The position numbers and the translations under genes were made by a program. The notes under the pieces are model-generated. The model did not search any database. It saw nothing but the letters and a program-made list of their open reading frames with translations, and was not told the origin of the DNA. From Sporosarcina sp. HYO08 (lineage in GTDB: Bacteria > Bacillota > Bacilli > Bacillales_A > Planococcaceae), in NCBI RefSeq assembly GCF_001563475.1, contig NZ_LPUT01000012.1, positions 186,001 to 250,000 of the forward strand: a DNA stretch of 64,000 nt. Reading direction: 5' to 3'. Below are positions 16,936-26,280 of this stretch, piece by piece; within the stretch, counting starts at the first letter, position 1; each line of letters begins with the position of its first letter.

Positions 16936-18471
16936 ATGAGCGATTTTTTTAATTGGCTAAGCGGAATGGTATGGAATCAATATTTTATTTATTGTTTCCT
17001 AGGCGTGGGATTGTTTTTCTCAGTCGCGACGAGATTTGTTCAACTAACACACTTAAAAGATATGGTCAAATTAATGTTTCAGCGAAAGAGCTCGGACAGC
17101 GGTGTTTCCTCCTTCCAGGCAATCTCCATGTCATTAGGAAGCCGGGTTGGAACTGGGAATATTGCGGGCGTTGCGACCGCGATTGCATTAGGCGGACCGG
17201 GCGCGATTTTTTGGATGTGGCTTATGGCGTTTTTGGGCGCAGCGACGTCTTTCATCGAAATCACTTTGGGACAAGTATATAAAAGTAAGCAAGATGGAGA
17301 ATACCGGGGAGGTCCTTCCTATTACATCGAGAAGGGTCTGGGTCTAAAGAAATTTGCATTTGCTTATGCTGTTTTAACAATTGTCGCAAACGGTTTCTTA
17401 CTGATGAATATCCAGTCCAACACAGTAGCGGTCTCAATGAAGGAAGCTTTTGGCATTAACCCGCTGTTCACAGGAATCCTGATGGCAGTATTGTTGGCGA
17501 TGATTGTTTTTGGCGGCGTAAAAAGAATTGCAAAAGTTTCAGAGTTTGTCGTTCCATTTATGGCAATTGGCTATTTACTAGTTTGTCTTATCATACTTGC
17601 TGCTAATGTCACTGCGATTCCAGCAGTGTTCCAATTGATCTTTTCGAGTGCTTTTGGTGCCGAAGCAACCTTTGGGGGAATTATAGGATCGGCTATTGCA
17701 TGGGGTGTTCAACGAGGCTTCTTCTCTAACGCTGCTGGATCAGGAGGGGAAACTTTCGAAGGATCGGCTGCAGAAGTATCTCATCCAGCTAAACAAGGGC
17801 TTGTTCAGGCATTGGCCGTCTATATTGACACATGGGTTATTTGTTCCGCAACTGCGTTTATGATTCTAATCACGGGCATGTATAATGTGCACCCATCCGG
17901 CTCAGAAGCGCTTGCCACAAATGTGCCGGGTGTAGAAGCGGGATCTATGAACGTACAGCTAGCTGTTGATTCAGTATTTACAGGATTCGGGTATCTATTT
18001 ATAGCTCTAGCTTTATTTTTCTTCTGTTTTACAACGATGATTTCCTACTATTATAAGTCTGAAACAAGCTTAGCATATATTCACCGAAGCATGAGAGGTG
18101 GAAAGAAATTGTTGGGAGCAGTATTGAAAATTGGCGTTCTATTCTTTGTGGTAACGGGTAGCATTATTACGGCTAGTACAGCTTGGACACTTGGCGATAT
18201 TGGGTTGGGGAGTATGGCGTATTTAAATATTGTTGCGATTCTACTTTTGACAAAGCCAGCATTGAAAGTGTTAAAAGATTATAGGGAGCAAAAAAGAGCT
18301 GGAATTGATCCGGTATTTGATCCCGTCAAACTAGGCATTGAAAATGCGGATTATTGGGAGAATGAATATCCTGCCAATCAAACCAAGAGCAAGCAACCAA
18401 CTACGAAAAAGACTTATGGCAAAGAGAAGGTACCAACGCTTGTTCAGGCTAGTCCGACAGACAAATTATAA
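16936..18471 (+). CDS. AGCS-family sodium:amino acid symporter
   Basis: The protein has 511 residues and about 10-11 membrane helices. Alanine or glycine:cation symporter signatures are GSRVGTGNIAGVATAIALGGPGA near 75, GGPSYYIEKGLG near 135 and AWGVQRGFFSNAAGSGG near 255. The family imports small neutral amino acids with Na+ or H+. Its position in the island suggests it takes up the substrate, for example a proline derivative. The C-terminal 40 residues are polar and cytoplasmic. ATG 16936 is preferred because GGGGGA lies 6 nt before it; ATG 16930 touches that site. Confidence 0.88.
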   Translation: MSDFFNWLSGMVWNQYFIYCFLGVGLFFSVATRFVQLTHLKDMVKLMFQRKSSDSGVSSFQAISMSLGSRVGTGNIAGVATAIALGGPGAIFWMWLMAFLGAATSFIEITLGQVYKSKQDGEYRGGPSYYIEKGLGLKKFAFAYAVLTIVANGFLLMNIQSNTVAVSMKEAFGINPLFTGILMAVLLAMIVFGGVKRIAKVSEFVVPFMAIGYLLVCLIILAANVTAIPAVFQLIFSSAFGAEATFGGIIGSAIAWGVQRGFFSNAAGSGGETFEGSAAEVSHPAKQGLVQALAVYIDTWVICSATAFMILITGMYNVHPSGSEALATNVPGVEAGSMNVQLAVDSVFTGFGYLFIALALFFFCFTTMISYYYKSETSLAYIHRSMRGGKKLLGAVLKIGVLFFVVTGSIITASTAWTLGDIGLGSMAYLNIVAILLLTKPALKVLKDYREQKRAGIDPVFDPVKLGIENADYWENEYPANQTKSKQPTTKKTYGKEKVPTLVQASPTDKL

Positions 18472-18491
18472 TTTAGAGCGGGGGAAGCATT

Positions 18492-19241
18492 GTGAGATTA
18501 AAAGATAAAGTTGCTATAGTAACAGGTGCAGGGTCAGGAAATGGTGCAGCAATTGCCAAAGGATTTCTTGCGGAAGGAGCCAAAGTTGTATTTGCCGATA
18601 TCAATGAAGACAATGCCGAGCAGCAAGCAATCGATTCAGGTTATGATCCAAAAAAGTGGATTGCAGTAAAAGTGGATGTGGCGGATTCTGCTTCTGTTAA
18701 ATCTTTAATTTCAAAAACTTTGGAAGCGTTTTCTAGAGTAGACGTAATGATTGCGAACGCTGGGATCACCATTCGAAAACCGTTTCTAGAATTGACTGAA
18801 GCAGATTATGATAAAGTGATGGACGTAAATGCAAAAGGTGTATTTCTATGCAGCCAAGAAGCGGCTAGATGTATGGTCGAGCAAGGCGGTGGAAGTATTG
18901 TTCACATCTCATCTACGACGTCTGTATTGGCAGAAGGAAATGCGGTACAGTACGGTGCTTCTAAAGGAGCGGTTGCCTCGATGACCCGACATATGGCAAT
19001 GGACCTTGGAGCGCAGAATATTCGTGTAAATGCGATTGCTCCGGGAACCATTCAAACGAATTTGACCGGAGGGCGTTTAGGGGCGGAAGGTGTACTTGAA
19101 AAAGAGGCGGAGTTAACGATGCTTAAAAGAATTGGTCAGCCTCAGGATGTCGTAGGCGCTGCACTTTTTTTAGCATCTGACGATTCTTCTTTTATAACAG
19201 GGACACATATTTTTGTAGATGGCGGCTATTCGGTGAAATAA
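18492..19241 (+). CDS. Short-chain dehydrogenase/reductase (classical)
   Basis: This 249-residue SDR has TGAGSGNGAAIAKGF, Asp36 after beta-2 in FADINED (favouring NAD), NAG at 89-91, a catalytic Ser near 141, Tyr154 and Lys158 in QYGASKGA, and a C-terminal SSFITGTHIFVDGGYSVK. It is the last gene of the island operon and ends at a strong terminator. The substrate is not predictable from sequence. It uses GTG at 18492 after GCGGGGAAGC. Confidence 0.87.
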   Translation: MRLKDKVAIVTGAGSGNGAAIAKGFLAEGAKVVFADINEDNAEQQAIDSGYDPKKWIAVKVDVADSASVKSLISKTLEAFSRVDVMIANAGITIRKPFLELTEADYDKVMDVNAKGVFLCSQEAARCMVEQGGGSIVHISSTTSVLAEGNAVQYGASKGAVASMTRHMAMDLGAQNIRVNAIAPGTIQTNLTGGRLGAEGVLEKEAELTMLKRIGQPQDVVGAALFLASDDSSFITGTHIFVDGGYSVK

Positions 19242-19250
19242 AGGGGAAAC

Positions 19251-19298
19251 AAGAAGCACTGAAACAATTTTTTTTGTTTCAGTGCTTCTTGTTTTTTT
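19251..19298 (+). terminator. Strong terminator at the end of the island
   Basis: AAGAAGCACTGAAACAA (from 19251) and its exact complement TTGTTTCAGTGCTTCTT (to 19290) form a 17-bp stem, followed by a T-run. It marks the right end of the catabolic operon. Confidence 0.9.
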
Positions 19299-19359
19299 GC
19301 GTGAAAATCTTCCTTGATATAAATTGCGGAGATTCGAATTACAAATGTGTATTTTTTTA

Positions 19360-19388
19360 TTGTCTTTTCTGAGAGTACATCATATAAT
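19360..19388 (+). promoter_or_regulatory. SigA-type promoter of tdh
   Basis: TTGTCT (19360-19365) and TATAAT (19383-19388) are separated by exactly 17 nt, about 90 nt before the tdh start. This gives tdh its own transcription, apart from kbl. Confidence 0.75.
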
Positions 19389-19476
19389 GGATTAAAGTTG
19401 TTATATCAAGTAATTAATTATTAGTTAATACAAATGTACATCTGGGTAGAACATGAAAGAAAGCGAGGAGTTTAAA

Positions 19477-20436
19477 ATGAAGAAGATTATTGTCACTGGC
19501 GCGCTTGGACAAATCGGATCTGAATTGATCGCAAAACTGCGTTCAGAATATGGAACAGACAATGTTTTGGCAACGGATATTCGACGTCCTCAATCACCAA
19601 CAGGCGGGCCATTTGAAATTCTAGACGTCACGGATGCAAAGAGAATGCATGAGCTTGCGAAAGCGTTTGGGGCAGATACAATGATGCATATGGCCGCATT
19701 GCTGTCGGCAACAGCTGAAGAACAGCCGCTATTCGCGTGGAACTTGAATATGGGTGGGCTTGTCAATGCGCTTGAAGTTTCCCGTGAACTGAATCTTCAA
19801 TTTTTCACTCCGAGCTCAATTGGTGCATTTGGACCGTCCACACCTAAAAAGGGAACGCCGCAAGATACGTTGCAGCGTCCAACAACGATGTATGGTGTCA
19901 ACAAAGTCGCTGGAGAATTACTCTGTGACTATTACTTCCATAAATTTGGTTTAGATACGCGCGGTGTTCGTTTCCCAGGGCTTATTTCGAATGTAGCGAA
20001 ACCAGGCGGCGGAACGACAGACTACGCAGTTGATATTTACTACAAAGCGATTGAAGAAGGTAAATACACTTCTTATATTGCAGAAGGTACCTACATGGAT
20101 ATGATGTATATGCCGGATGCACTGCAAGCGATTGTCGATTTAATGGAAGCAGATCCTGCAAAGTTAGTTCACCGCAATGCATTTAATGTTACGGCGATGA
20201 GCTTCGAACCATCGGAAATTGCAGCGTCTATCCGGAAGCATATTCCTACGTTTGAAATTGATTACGCCGTAGACCCAGTGCGTCAAGCAATTGCCGAGAG
20301 TTGGCCGGATGCAATCGATGCCTCTGCGGCTATGACAGAGTGGGGATTCAAAGCCGAATATGATTTGGACAAAATGACAGAAGATATGCTTGCGGAGTTG
20401 AAAGTGAAATTGAAAAGAGAATCTGAAGCATCTTAA
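19477..20436 (+). CDS. tdh: L-threonine 3-dehydrogenase, SDR/epimerase type
   Basis: The 319-residue extended SDR oxidises L-threonine to 2-amino-3-oxobutanoate with NAD+. It starts with the motif [16 protein letters not shown], has Asp34 after beta-2 and the catalytic Tyr139 and Lys143 in [13 protein letters not shown]-like [10 protein letters not shown] and [11 protein letters not shown] are typical of the GalE-like Tdh family and unlike the zinc-type Tdh of B. subtilis. It completes the threonine-to-glycine route with Kbl (6854-8044), although 11.4 kb separates the two. Start ATG 19477 follows GAGGAG; the upstream in-frame ATG 19453 does not. Confidence 0.9.
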   Translation: MKKIIVTGALGQIGSELIAKLRSEYGTDNVLATDIRRPQSPTGGPFEILDVTDAKRMHELAKAFGADTMMHMAALLSATAEEQPLFAWNLNMGGLVNALEVSRELNLQFFTPSSIGAFGPSTPKKGTPQDTLQRPTTMYGVNKVAGELLCDYYFHKFGLDTRGVRFPGLISNVAKPGGGTTDYAVDIYYKAIEEGKYTSYIAEGTYMDMMYMPDALQAIVDLMEADPAKLVHRNAFNVTAMSFEPSEIAASIRKHIPTFEIDYAVDPVRQAIAESWPDAIDASAAMTEWGFKAEYDLDKMTEDMLAELKVKLKRESEAS

Positions 20437-20461
20437 AAAACCGCGATTTCGTGGTTTTTTT
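20435..20461 (+). terminator. Terminator after tdh
   Basis: AAAAAACCGCG and CGTGGTTTTTT pair around ATTT, directly at the tdh stop codon, with a T-run. Confidence 0.75.
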
Positions 20462-20481
20462 GTTTGGGAAGATAAGGTTAT

Positions 20482-20557
20482 GCTAGTGCCCAACAAGTAT
20501 TCCGGTTTCCAACGAACTCGCTGGAGTGTCTAACCAATGCTAGCTAGTGCCCAACAA
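20482..20557. repeat. Short direct repeat in the tdh-yjiH gap
   Basis: GCTAGTGCCCAACAA occurs at 20482-20496 and again at 20543-20557. The gap between them (AGTATTCCGG...) shows no reading frame or hairpin of note. Confidence 0.6.
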
Positions 20558-20586
20558 ACCATGCCCAGTCTCCAAACCAATCATTT

Positions 20587-20626
20587 AAAAAAGACTCTAC
20601 CCAGAAAAAGTAAGGTAGAGTCTTTT
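20587..20626 (-). terminator. Terminator of the YjiH-family gene
   Basis: AAAAGACTCTACC and GGTAGAGTCTTTT are perfect complements. The A-run on the plus strand gives the T-run for the minus-strand gene ending at 20643. Confidence 0.85.
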
Positions 20627-20642
20627 GGTGATTTACAATTAT

Positions 20643-21995
20643 TCAAAACAACAAATGCGCTACACCAGCAACAATCGGCAAGGCAATTAACGTACGCAAC
20701 AAGAAAATAATCACTAGATCCAAAAAGTTAATCGGGATTTTCGTACCAAGTAGAAGTCCTCCAACCTCGGACATGTAAATAAGCTGAACAACAGAGATCG
20801 TCGCGATGACGAACAATGTTAACTCGGAAGTGATAACACCATCAGCAAGAATGACCGGCAAGAACATATCTGCAAACCCGACAACCATTGTCTGTGCAGC
20901 CTCTTGTGCTTCTGGGATTCCTAGAACAGCTAAAATAGGTTCAAAAGGTTTTCCTAAAAACGTGAAGACACCAGTGTATTCTGCTAATACAAGCGCAATC
21001 GTTCCGAATGCCATAACAACCGGCATGACGCCAACCCACATATCTATCGCATTGCGCATGCCATCACGTACGACATTTCCAAGAGAACGGTTTTGATCGG
21101 CCTTTTCAAGAGCCTTTTCAAGACCATGACTAACTACATTATAGCCTTCTGGCAGTTTTTCTTCGTCACCAGTAGCTGGCGTTCCGTCAATATATTCATC
21201 TTTTTTTCCGGATAAAGGATAGATTCTTGGCATAATGATCGCGAGAATAAGCCCTGTTAATACTACTGTCCCATAAAATTGCGGGAAGTATTTGGCCATG
21301 CCGACCGTGTCTATGATCACAAGCGAGAATGTAATGGAAACGACTGAGAATGTTGTCCCAACGATGGCCGCTTCTTTTTTTGTGTAAAATCCATCTTCGT
21401 ACTGTTTGCTTGTCAAAAGAACACCGATTGTCCCGTCCCCAATCCATGACGTGAAAGCATCAATAGAAGAGCGGCCGGGCAGTTTAAAAAGAGGTCGCAT
21501 TATTTTTGACATCATCGTTCCAAAAAATTCTAGCAATCCAAAATTCAATAGTAGAGGCAGGAGAAGTCCTGCAAAGAAGAAAATTGTAAATAAAAACGAC
21601 ACTAATCCATCTGGCGCAAGCAATAACCCACCTGTATTTTCATTTGTAATCGCTTCAGGCCCGATTTGAAAGGTAACCATAATCGCAAATACAGCACCAA
21701 TTACCCGTGTGACTGTCCAAAATGGAGAGACTTTAAACAGCTGGACGATAAAAGATGGCTTGGTATGTTCTAGTCTAACGAATAAAAACAATAAAGAACC
21801 GACTGCGGCAATCACAATAATGATCATCGCGGTCATCGGCATAAAAGGTTCTAATGCGCCGGATAAAATATCTGCAAATTTGGCAATTGGTACTTTCCAT
21901 TCCTCGCCAAATTTTAATGGAATCATAAAAAGAATAACACCGATAATCGATGGCAATAAGAAATAAAACCAAGTTGAAATTGAAAATTTCTTCAA
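20643..21995 (-). CDS. YjiH-family membrane protein with nucleoside-recognition (Gate) domain
   Basis: The 450-residue polytopic protein has about 10 membrane helices and the Gate motifs FTSWIGDGTIGVLLTSKQYEDG and GFADMFLPVILADG. A charged cytoplasmic loop lies near residues 255-300. YjiH proteins belong to the nucleoside-recognition superfamily together with spore maturation proteins SpmA/B and FeoB-like gates. The transported substrate is unknown. It is a single gene, with roughly 290 nt of non-coding DNA upstream and its own terminator. Confidence 0.8.
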   Translation of the reverse strand: MKKFSISTWFYFLLPSIIGVILFMIPLKFGEEWKVPIAKFADILSGALEPFMPMTAMIIIVIAAVGSLLFLFVRLEHTKPSFIVQLFKVSPFWTVTRVIGAVFAIMVTFQIGPEAITNENTGGLLLAPDGLVSFLFTIFFFAGLLLPLLLNFGLLEFFGTMMSKIMRPLFKLPGRSSIDAFTSWIGDGTIGVLLTSKQYEDGFYTKKEAAIVGTTFSVVSITFSLVIIDTVGMAKYFPQFYGTVVLTGLILAIIMPRIYPLSGKKDEYIDGTPATGDEEKLPEGYNVVSHGLEKALEKADQNRSLGNVVRDGMRNAIDMWVGVMPVVMAFGTIALVLAEYTGVFTFLGKPFEPILAVLGIPEAQEAAQTMVVGFADMFLPVILADGVITSELTLFVIATISVVQLIYMSEVGGLLLGTKIPINFLDLVIIFLLRTLIALPIVAGVAHLLF

Positions 21996-22205
21996 ATAAA
22001 TTCTTCCCTTCTAAACACACCCTTGTATAAATATACATTTTAAAGATCTGTTATTCATTTGTAAATAGTCACGATGAATGTTCCAATTTTCAGTATACTG
22101 TTACTTTTCGAAAAGGATAGGCATGGGAAATTAAAACTGGAATTCTTTATATAAAAGTTAAAAACATTTCCAAATTAAACAGTGCTACAGTATTTTTCGC
22201 AAATT

Positions 22206-22245
22206 AAAACCCAAGAATGTTCATTTGCCAACATTCTTGGGTTTT
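22206..22245 (-). terminator. Terminator downstream of bshB2
   Basis: AAAACCCAAGAATGTT (22206-22221) and AACATTCTTGGGTTTT (22230-22245) are perfect complements around an 8-nt loop. Besides this hairpin the 21996-22288 gap holds only AT-rich sequence, presumably the yjiH promoter. Confidence 0.85.
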
Positions 22246-22288
22246 GCCTACTATTTTTCGTTGCAGTCCGATGGGGAGTCAACAACAT

Positions 22289-22972
22289 TCACTCAAAGTC
22301 ATTTTCCCAATTATACGTATAAAACCGCTCATACCGGAACCGGCTGTTCATTTCGGGGTCGCCGGCAGCCAATTTTTCTTCTAGATCTTTCATCATCCAA
22401 ACGGTTTGTGAAGCATGCGCCTTTAGGGCAGCAAGCTTTTTATCGAAAGTGTCTGAGATGTCGTGGATGATATCGGGTTCACCCAGTACATCTTTTGTAT
22501 TATTCGCAAAGGCGATCGTATACAATGTTGGACGCTTTTCGGGCTCTATGCGTCTGACTGCCCTTACAACTGCACGACCTGACGCATCATGATCGGGGTG
22601 GACGGCGAGGCCAGGATAGAAAGAAATGATGAGGGAGGGATTTGTTTCTTTGATCAAATCCGTGACAAGCTGCACCATTTTTTCGTCGTCTTCAAATTCA
22701 ATTGTTTTATCGCGGAAGCCCATCATCCGCAAATCATCTAGCCCGAGTGCTTCACATGCTTTGATGAGTTCGGCTTTACGAATTTGTGGCAATGTTTCGC
22801 GTGTTGCGAATGGGGGATTACCTAGATTGCGCCCCATTTCACCAAGCGTTAAGCACGCATAGGTCACCGGTACTCCCATTTCTCGATACATGCTAATGGA
22901 ACCTGAGATGCCGAATGCTTCGTCGTCAGGATGAGGGAGAATAACGAGTACGTGGCGTTCTTTTTTAATCAT
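22289..22972 (-). CDS. bshB2: Bacillithiol biosynthesis deacetylase BshB2
   Basis: The 227-residue PIG-L/LmbE-family zinc enzyme carries PHPDDE at residues 13-18 and the late AVHPDHDASGRAVVRAV motif that completes the metal site. BshB2 removes the acetyl group from GlcNAc-malate (and can act on bacillithiol conjugates) in bacillithiol synthesis. It follows yojF by 13 nt on the same strand, as in B. subtilis yojF-yojG, which confirms the assignment. Start ATG 22972 has GGAGGA before it; a longer frame would run into yojF. Confidence 0.92.
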   Translation of the reverse strand: MIKKERHVLVILPHPDDEAFGISGSISMYREMGVPVTYACLTLGEMGRNLGNPPFATRETLPQIRKAELIKACEALGLDDLRMMGFRDKTIEFEDDEKMVQLVTDLIKETNPSLIISFYPGLAVHPDHDASGRAVVRAVRRIEPEKRPTLYTIAFANNTKDVLGEPDIIHDISDTFDKKLAALKAHASQTVWMMKDLEEKLAAGDPEMNSRFRYERFYTYNWENDFE

Positions 22973-22985
22973 CAAAAATCCTCCT

Positions 22986-23333
22986 TTAATCAAAAGGTGT
23001 TTCGCTAATTTGCAGGGCAACTGATAGTTTACCTTCGGGATCAAGCCCCGCCATCAGCAGCTTTCCTTGTTCGTCAAGTTTGTAATGCGTAATGCCTTGT
23101 GCATAAATCCAGCCTGCCGGAAGTTTTAAACCAATGCGATGCGGGGATTCACCGGCAACTTTCCCAAGCTCAAAGTTAACAACAACATTACGAATGAATG
23201 CCCCTGCATTGAAAAATCCTTCATTAAAATGGGCGGCGTATGAGCCGTTCGTCGTTTCTAAATGAATATATACATCTTTCCCGGCGAAAGAAGAAATAAG
23301 TTCTTGCAAATGATTTGGTTGTACCTTTTTCAT
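22986..23333 (-). CDS. yojF: YojF family protein (DUF1806)
   Basis: The 115-residue protein begins MKKVQPNHLQELISSFAGKD and ends in VALQISETPFD. It is predicted to be all-beta and soluble. YojF proteins are found next to bshB2 in Bacillales, and the pair is retained here with a 13-nt gap. The function is unknown; a helper role in bacillithiol metabolism is plausible. AGGAGGATTTCT stands before the ATG. Confidence 0.88.
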   Translation of the reverse strand: MKKVQPNHLQELISSFAGKDVYIHLETTNGSYAAHFNEGFFNAGAFIRNVVVNFELGKVAGESPHRIGLKLPAGWIYAQGITHYKLDEQGKLLMAGLDPEGKLSVALQISETPFD

Positions 23334-23411
23334 AGAAATCCTCCTAACAACAACTACTTATTGTAGTATATAGAAAACACGGGGTGATTGCGATTCATCT
23401 GAACCAAATGC

Positions 23412-23441
23412 AAAAAAAGATCAGAGGAAAATCCTCTGATC
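23412..23441 (-). terminator. Terminator of pdxK
   Basis: GATCAGAGGA and TCCTCTGATC are complements with a 3-nt loop. The AAAAAAA on the plus strand is the T-run for the minus strand. The stem overlaps the end of pdxK by two bases. Confidence 0.8.
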
Positions 23442-24273
23442 AGACTTCTGTCGTTGAAATTTCTGATGCGCCAAAGCGATTTTTTGCGCCGTGCATGACA
23501 GGGCCGACATAATCATTGAGCTTCCATCCATTCGTGATTGCTGCCGTAACGAATTTTTTTGCTTCCAATACAGCTTCCTTCACGTCCAATCCATTGGCAA
23601 GATTCGCTGTGATCGCTGCTGCGAATGTACAGCCTGCCCCGTGGTTATAATGATTGTCCGTTTTTTCTGCTGCTAGTAATGTGAACGTATTTCCATCGTA
23701 AAATAAATCTATTGCTTGATCATGATCTAACTGTTTACCGCCTTTAATGACGACATTGCGTGCACCAAGTTGGTGGATTTTCTCAGCAACAGCTTTCATT
23801 TCTTCAATTGTTTTCGGTGTTTTTGTGCCAGCCAATTGCCCAGCTTCAAACAAGTTTGGTGTGACAATTTCTGCTTTTGGCAGTAAGAATTCAACCATTG
23901 CGTCGACAGTTCCTGGGTTCAGCACTTCGTCTTCACCTTTACAAACCATAACAGGGTCAATCACAACATTTTTTAAACCCGATTCGGCAATGGCGTTGCC
24001 AGCGGTGCGAATAATTTCCTCAGTGCTCAGCATGCCTGTCTTAATGGCGTCAATTCCTGTTGAAAGAGCCGTTTTAATTTGTGCTTGTAATACGTCAGCC
24101 GGCAGTGAATAGACGCCATGTGACCAGTGATTGTCTGGATCCATTGTGACAACAACTGTAAGAGCTGTCATACCGTATGTACCATGTTCTTGGAAAGTTT
24201 TTAGGTCGGCTTGAATACCTGCTCCGCCTGATGTATCGGAACCTGCGATTGTTAATGTCTTCTTCAGTGTCAT
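23440..24273 (-). CDS. pdxK: Pyridoxine/pyridoxal/pyridoxamine kinase (ThiD-like)
   Basis: The 277-residue ribokinase-fold enzyme phosphorylates B6 vitamers. It shows TIAGSDTSGGAGIQADLKTF near the start, MTALTVVV, DPVMVCKGEDEVL, VIKGGK and the catalytic region HYNHGAGCTFAAAITANLANG. This pattern, with His-Gly-Ala-Gly-Cys, marks the Bacillales PdxK that resembles HMP kinase. PLP made by it serves kbl and cobD in this window, among others. ATG 24273 is preferred over TTG 24282 because AAGGAG lies just before the TTG, leaving 9 nt to the ATG. Confidence 0.9.
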   Translation of the reverse strand: MTLKKTLTIAGSDTSGGAGIQADLKTFQEHGTYGMTALTVVVTMDPDNHWSHGVYSLPADVLQAQIKTALSTGIDAIKTGMLSTEEIIRTAGNAIAESGLKNVVIDPVMVCKGEDEVLNPGTVDAMVEFLLPKAEIVTPNLFEAGQLAGTKTPKTIEEMKAVAEKIHQLGARNVVIKGGKQLDHDQAIDLFYDGNTFTLLAAEKTDNHYNHGAGCTFAAAITANLANGLDVKEAVLEAKKFVTAAITNGWKLNDYVGPVMHGAKNRFGASEISTTEV

Positions 24274-24363
24274 ATGTAGCAACTCCTTTTATAATACTCT
24301 CAAAATTCATTCTACCAAAAGAATCAAACTTTATAAAGATTGAAAGATGTCCATCGTCAGCAA

Positions 24364-24392
24364 TTGACTGTACTAGACCTTAATCGTATCAT
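24364..24392 (+). promoter_or_regulatory. SigA-type promoter before the DUF4230 gene
   Basis: TTGACT (24364-24369) and TATCAT (24387-24392) have a 17-nt spacer, about 85 nt before the ATG at 24477. It probably serves the DUF4230-ung-ywdI-ywdK group. Confidence 0.6.
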
Positions 24393-24476
24393 GACTTTCT
24401 GGTTGTTTGCACTGCAACTTTTCGATAATGTAAACGTATAAGAATGTGTCGAATTTAGTAGAAAAGAGGTCAGCTT

Positions 24477-25229
24477 ATGAAAGGTCATAAAAAGTTGAAT
24501 GAAATAGAGCGTTTATTGCAAGAATTAAAGGATGCCAAGAAAGAAACCGCCGTTACAATCGATGTGGGGGAAAGACGTTCGTTTGGGTTTTGGCGCACAG
24601 TGAGGCTAATTTTCCCCATTTGGCGAAAATCGTATATATTCATTGCCATTTTAGCACTTGCACTCATTATCGCGCTGCCATTCGCTGCTTTTTTCTTGTT
24701 AAAACAGGGCAGTACGTTTTCAGAGCAAAAAGGCGCTTATCTAGAGCGCATTCAATCTCTTAACGAGCTGGCAACTGCCGAGGCGTATACAAAAGTCATT
24801 ATTGAACGGCAAGATAATACATTGTTTGGACAGAGTATCGGTTTGAATTTACCGGGGACAAAACGGCAATTGCTCGTCGTTGTGCCAGGTTCGGTGAAAG
24901 CTGGCGTCGATTTTTCGAGGGTAACGGAAAAAGACATACAAATCAATCATGATGAGAAAACGGCAACACTTACGCTGCCGCCCGCGACGTTTTTGGGCGG
25001 AGCAGAAATCTATTTTGATCAAGTAGAAGTGTATTCCTATGAAGGGCTTTTCCGTGAAAAAGCGAATATCGAAGAAGCGTATGAACTTGCGGCGGAAGCG
25101 AAGAAACTAATTTTAGAAGAAACAGCGGGACAAGGTGTACTTACTTTGGCTGAGCAAAATGCAGAAAAAACGTTGCGTGAAATGTTTTCGTTTGCGGGCT
25201 ATGATGTAATGATTAAGTTTAAGGAGTGA
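24477..25229 (+). CDS. DUF4230-type membrane-anchored protein
   Basis: The 250-residue protein has a short coiled N-terminus, one membrane helix (about residues 57-80) and an extracytoplasmic domain containing [20 protein letters not shown] and the beta pattern [15 protein letters not shown], both typical of DUF4230. A C-terminal helical part ([17 protein letters not shown]) follows. Function unknown. It lies 4 nt upstream of ung and is probably cotranscribed with it. Confidence 0.75.
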   Translation: MKGHKKLNEIERLLQELKDAKKETAVTIDVGERRSFGFWRTVRLIFPIWRKSYIFIAILALALIIALPFAAFFLLKQGSTFSEQKGAYLERIQSLNELATAEAYTKVIIERQDNTLFGQSIGLNLPGTKRQLLVVVPGSVKAGVDFSRVTEKDIQINHDEKTATLTLPPATFLGGAEIYFDQVEVYSYEGLFREKANIEEAYELAAEAKKLILEETAGQGVLTLAEQNAEKTLREMFSFAGYDVMIKFKE

Positions 25230-25233
25230 AAAA

Positions 25234-25920
25234 ATGCAAAAGAAATTCTTTATGAATAAGTGGGATGATGTATTAAAGGAAGAATTCACCAAACCGTATT
25301 ATACAAAGTTACGCGAATTTCTTAAAAAGGAATATGAGGAAGAAATCGTTTATCCACCGATGGATCATATGTGGTCGGCGTTCCAGCATACGTCTTTCGA
25401 CGATGTAAAGGTCGTTATTTTAGGACAAGATCCTTATCACGGAGAAGGGCAGGCGCACGGGTTGAGCTTTTCGGTACAGCCAGGCGTCAAAATTCCGCCG
25501 AGCTTGCGTAATATGTTTAAGGAGCTTACTGCAGATATTGGCTGTCCATATCCGGAAAGTGGGACATTGACAGGCTGGGCGAAGCAAGGGGTACTCATGC
25601 TGAACACGGTATTGACGGTTCGAGAAGGACAAGCACACTCGCATCGTCGTCAAGGATGGGAGCAATTTACGGATGAAGTCATTCGGAAACTATCGGCCCG
25701 AGAAAAACCAATTGTGTTTGTTTTATGGGGACGTCCTGCAGGGGAGAAGAAAAAACTAATTGATCAATCGAGACATGCCATTGTTGAATCGGTACATCCA
25801 AGTCCATTAAGCGCAAGTCGGGGATTTTTGGGAAGCAGGCCTTATTCCGCTGTCAATCAAATTCTGGAGTCTTGGAATGAGCGACCGATCGACTGGTGCC
25901 AAACAAACAGCGTTTCCTAA
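25234..25920 (+). CDS. ung: Uracil-DNA glycosylase, family 1
   Basis: The 228-residue enzyme removes uracil from DNA at the start of base excision repair. The water-activating motif is [16 protein letters not shown], with the catalytic Asp66, and the Leu-intercalation loop [18 protein letters not shown] lies near 188. [17 protein letters not shown] is also conserved. AAGGAG stands 7 nt before ATG 25234. Gene order ung-ywdI-ywdK follows B. subtilis. Confidence 0.97.
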   Translation: MQKKFFMNKWDDVLKEEFTKPYYTKLREFLKKEYEEEIVYPPMDHMWSAFQHTSFDDVKVVILGQDPYHGEGQAHGLSFSVQPGVKIPPSLRNMFKELTADIGCPYPESGTLTGWAKQGVLMLNTVLTVREGQAHSHRRQGWEQFTDEVIRKLSAREKPIVFVLWGRPAGEKKKLIDQSRHAIVESVHPSPLSASRGFLGSRPYSAVNQILESWNERPIDWCQTNSVS

Positions 25921-25979
25921 CTTGTATGGTAAAGTATGAATAGAAACAGAAACTTGAATGGAAGTAGGTGGCGTATTCG

Positions 25980-26243
25980 ATGATTTCTTATGACCGGATT
26001 TTTGCGGAAATGGAAAAACAATTGAACAGCGCAAGGCAGGCGGGAAGTGAATCCACTATTCGTGAATCGCTAGTCGCCATTCGATCACTTTGTGAGGTTG
26101 CACTCGGTGAAGAACGCAATTCGGTGGTACAATCATCACCAAAAGTAATGACTGCACCAACTGTTGTGCCGCCAGTTTCATCACTAGAAAGTAAACCGCT
26201 ATTAGAAAGTGATGCGAATGGTGAATCGTTGTTTGACTTTTAA
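25980..26243 (+). CDS. ywdI: YwdI family protein (DUF5327)
   Basis: The 87-residue protein starts MISYDRIFAEMEKQLNSA. Its N-terminal half is helical (ESTIRESLVAIRSLCEVAL), followed by a low-complexity Ser/Pro/Val tail. It corresponds to ywdI, found next to ung in Bacillus; function unknown. ATG 25980 lies 8 nt after AGGTGG; the in-frame GTG at 25968 is part of that site. Confidence 0.75.
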   Translation: MISYDRIFAEMEKQLNSARQAGSESTIRESLVAIRSLCEVALGEERNSVVQSSPKVMTAPTVVPPVSSLESKPLLESDANGESLFDF

Positions 26244-26280
26244 CATTTTATTTGGAAATAGATAGAAGGGGGAAGCGGGT

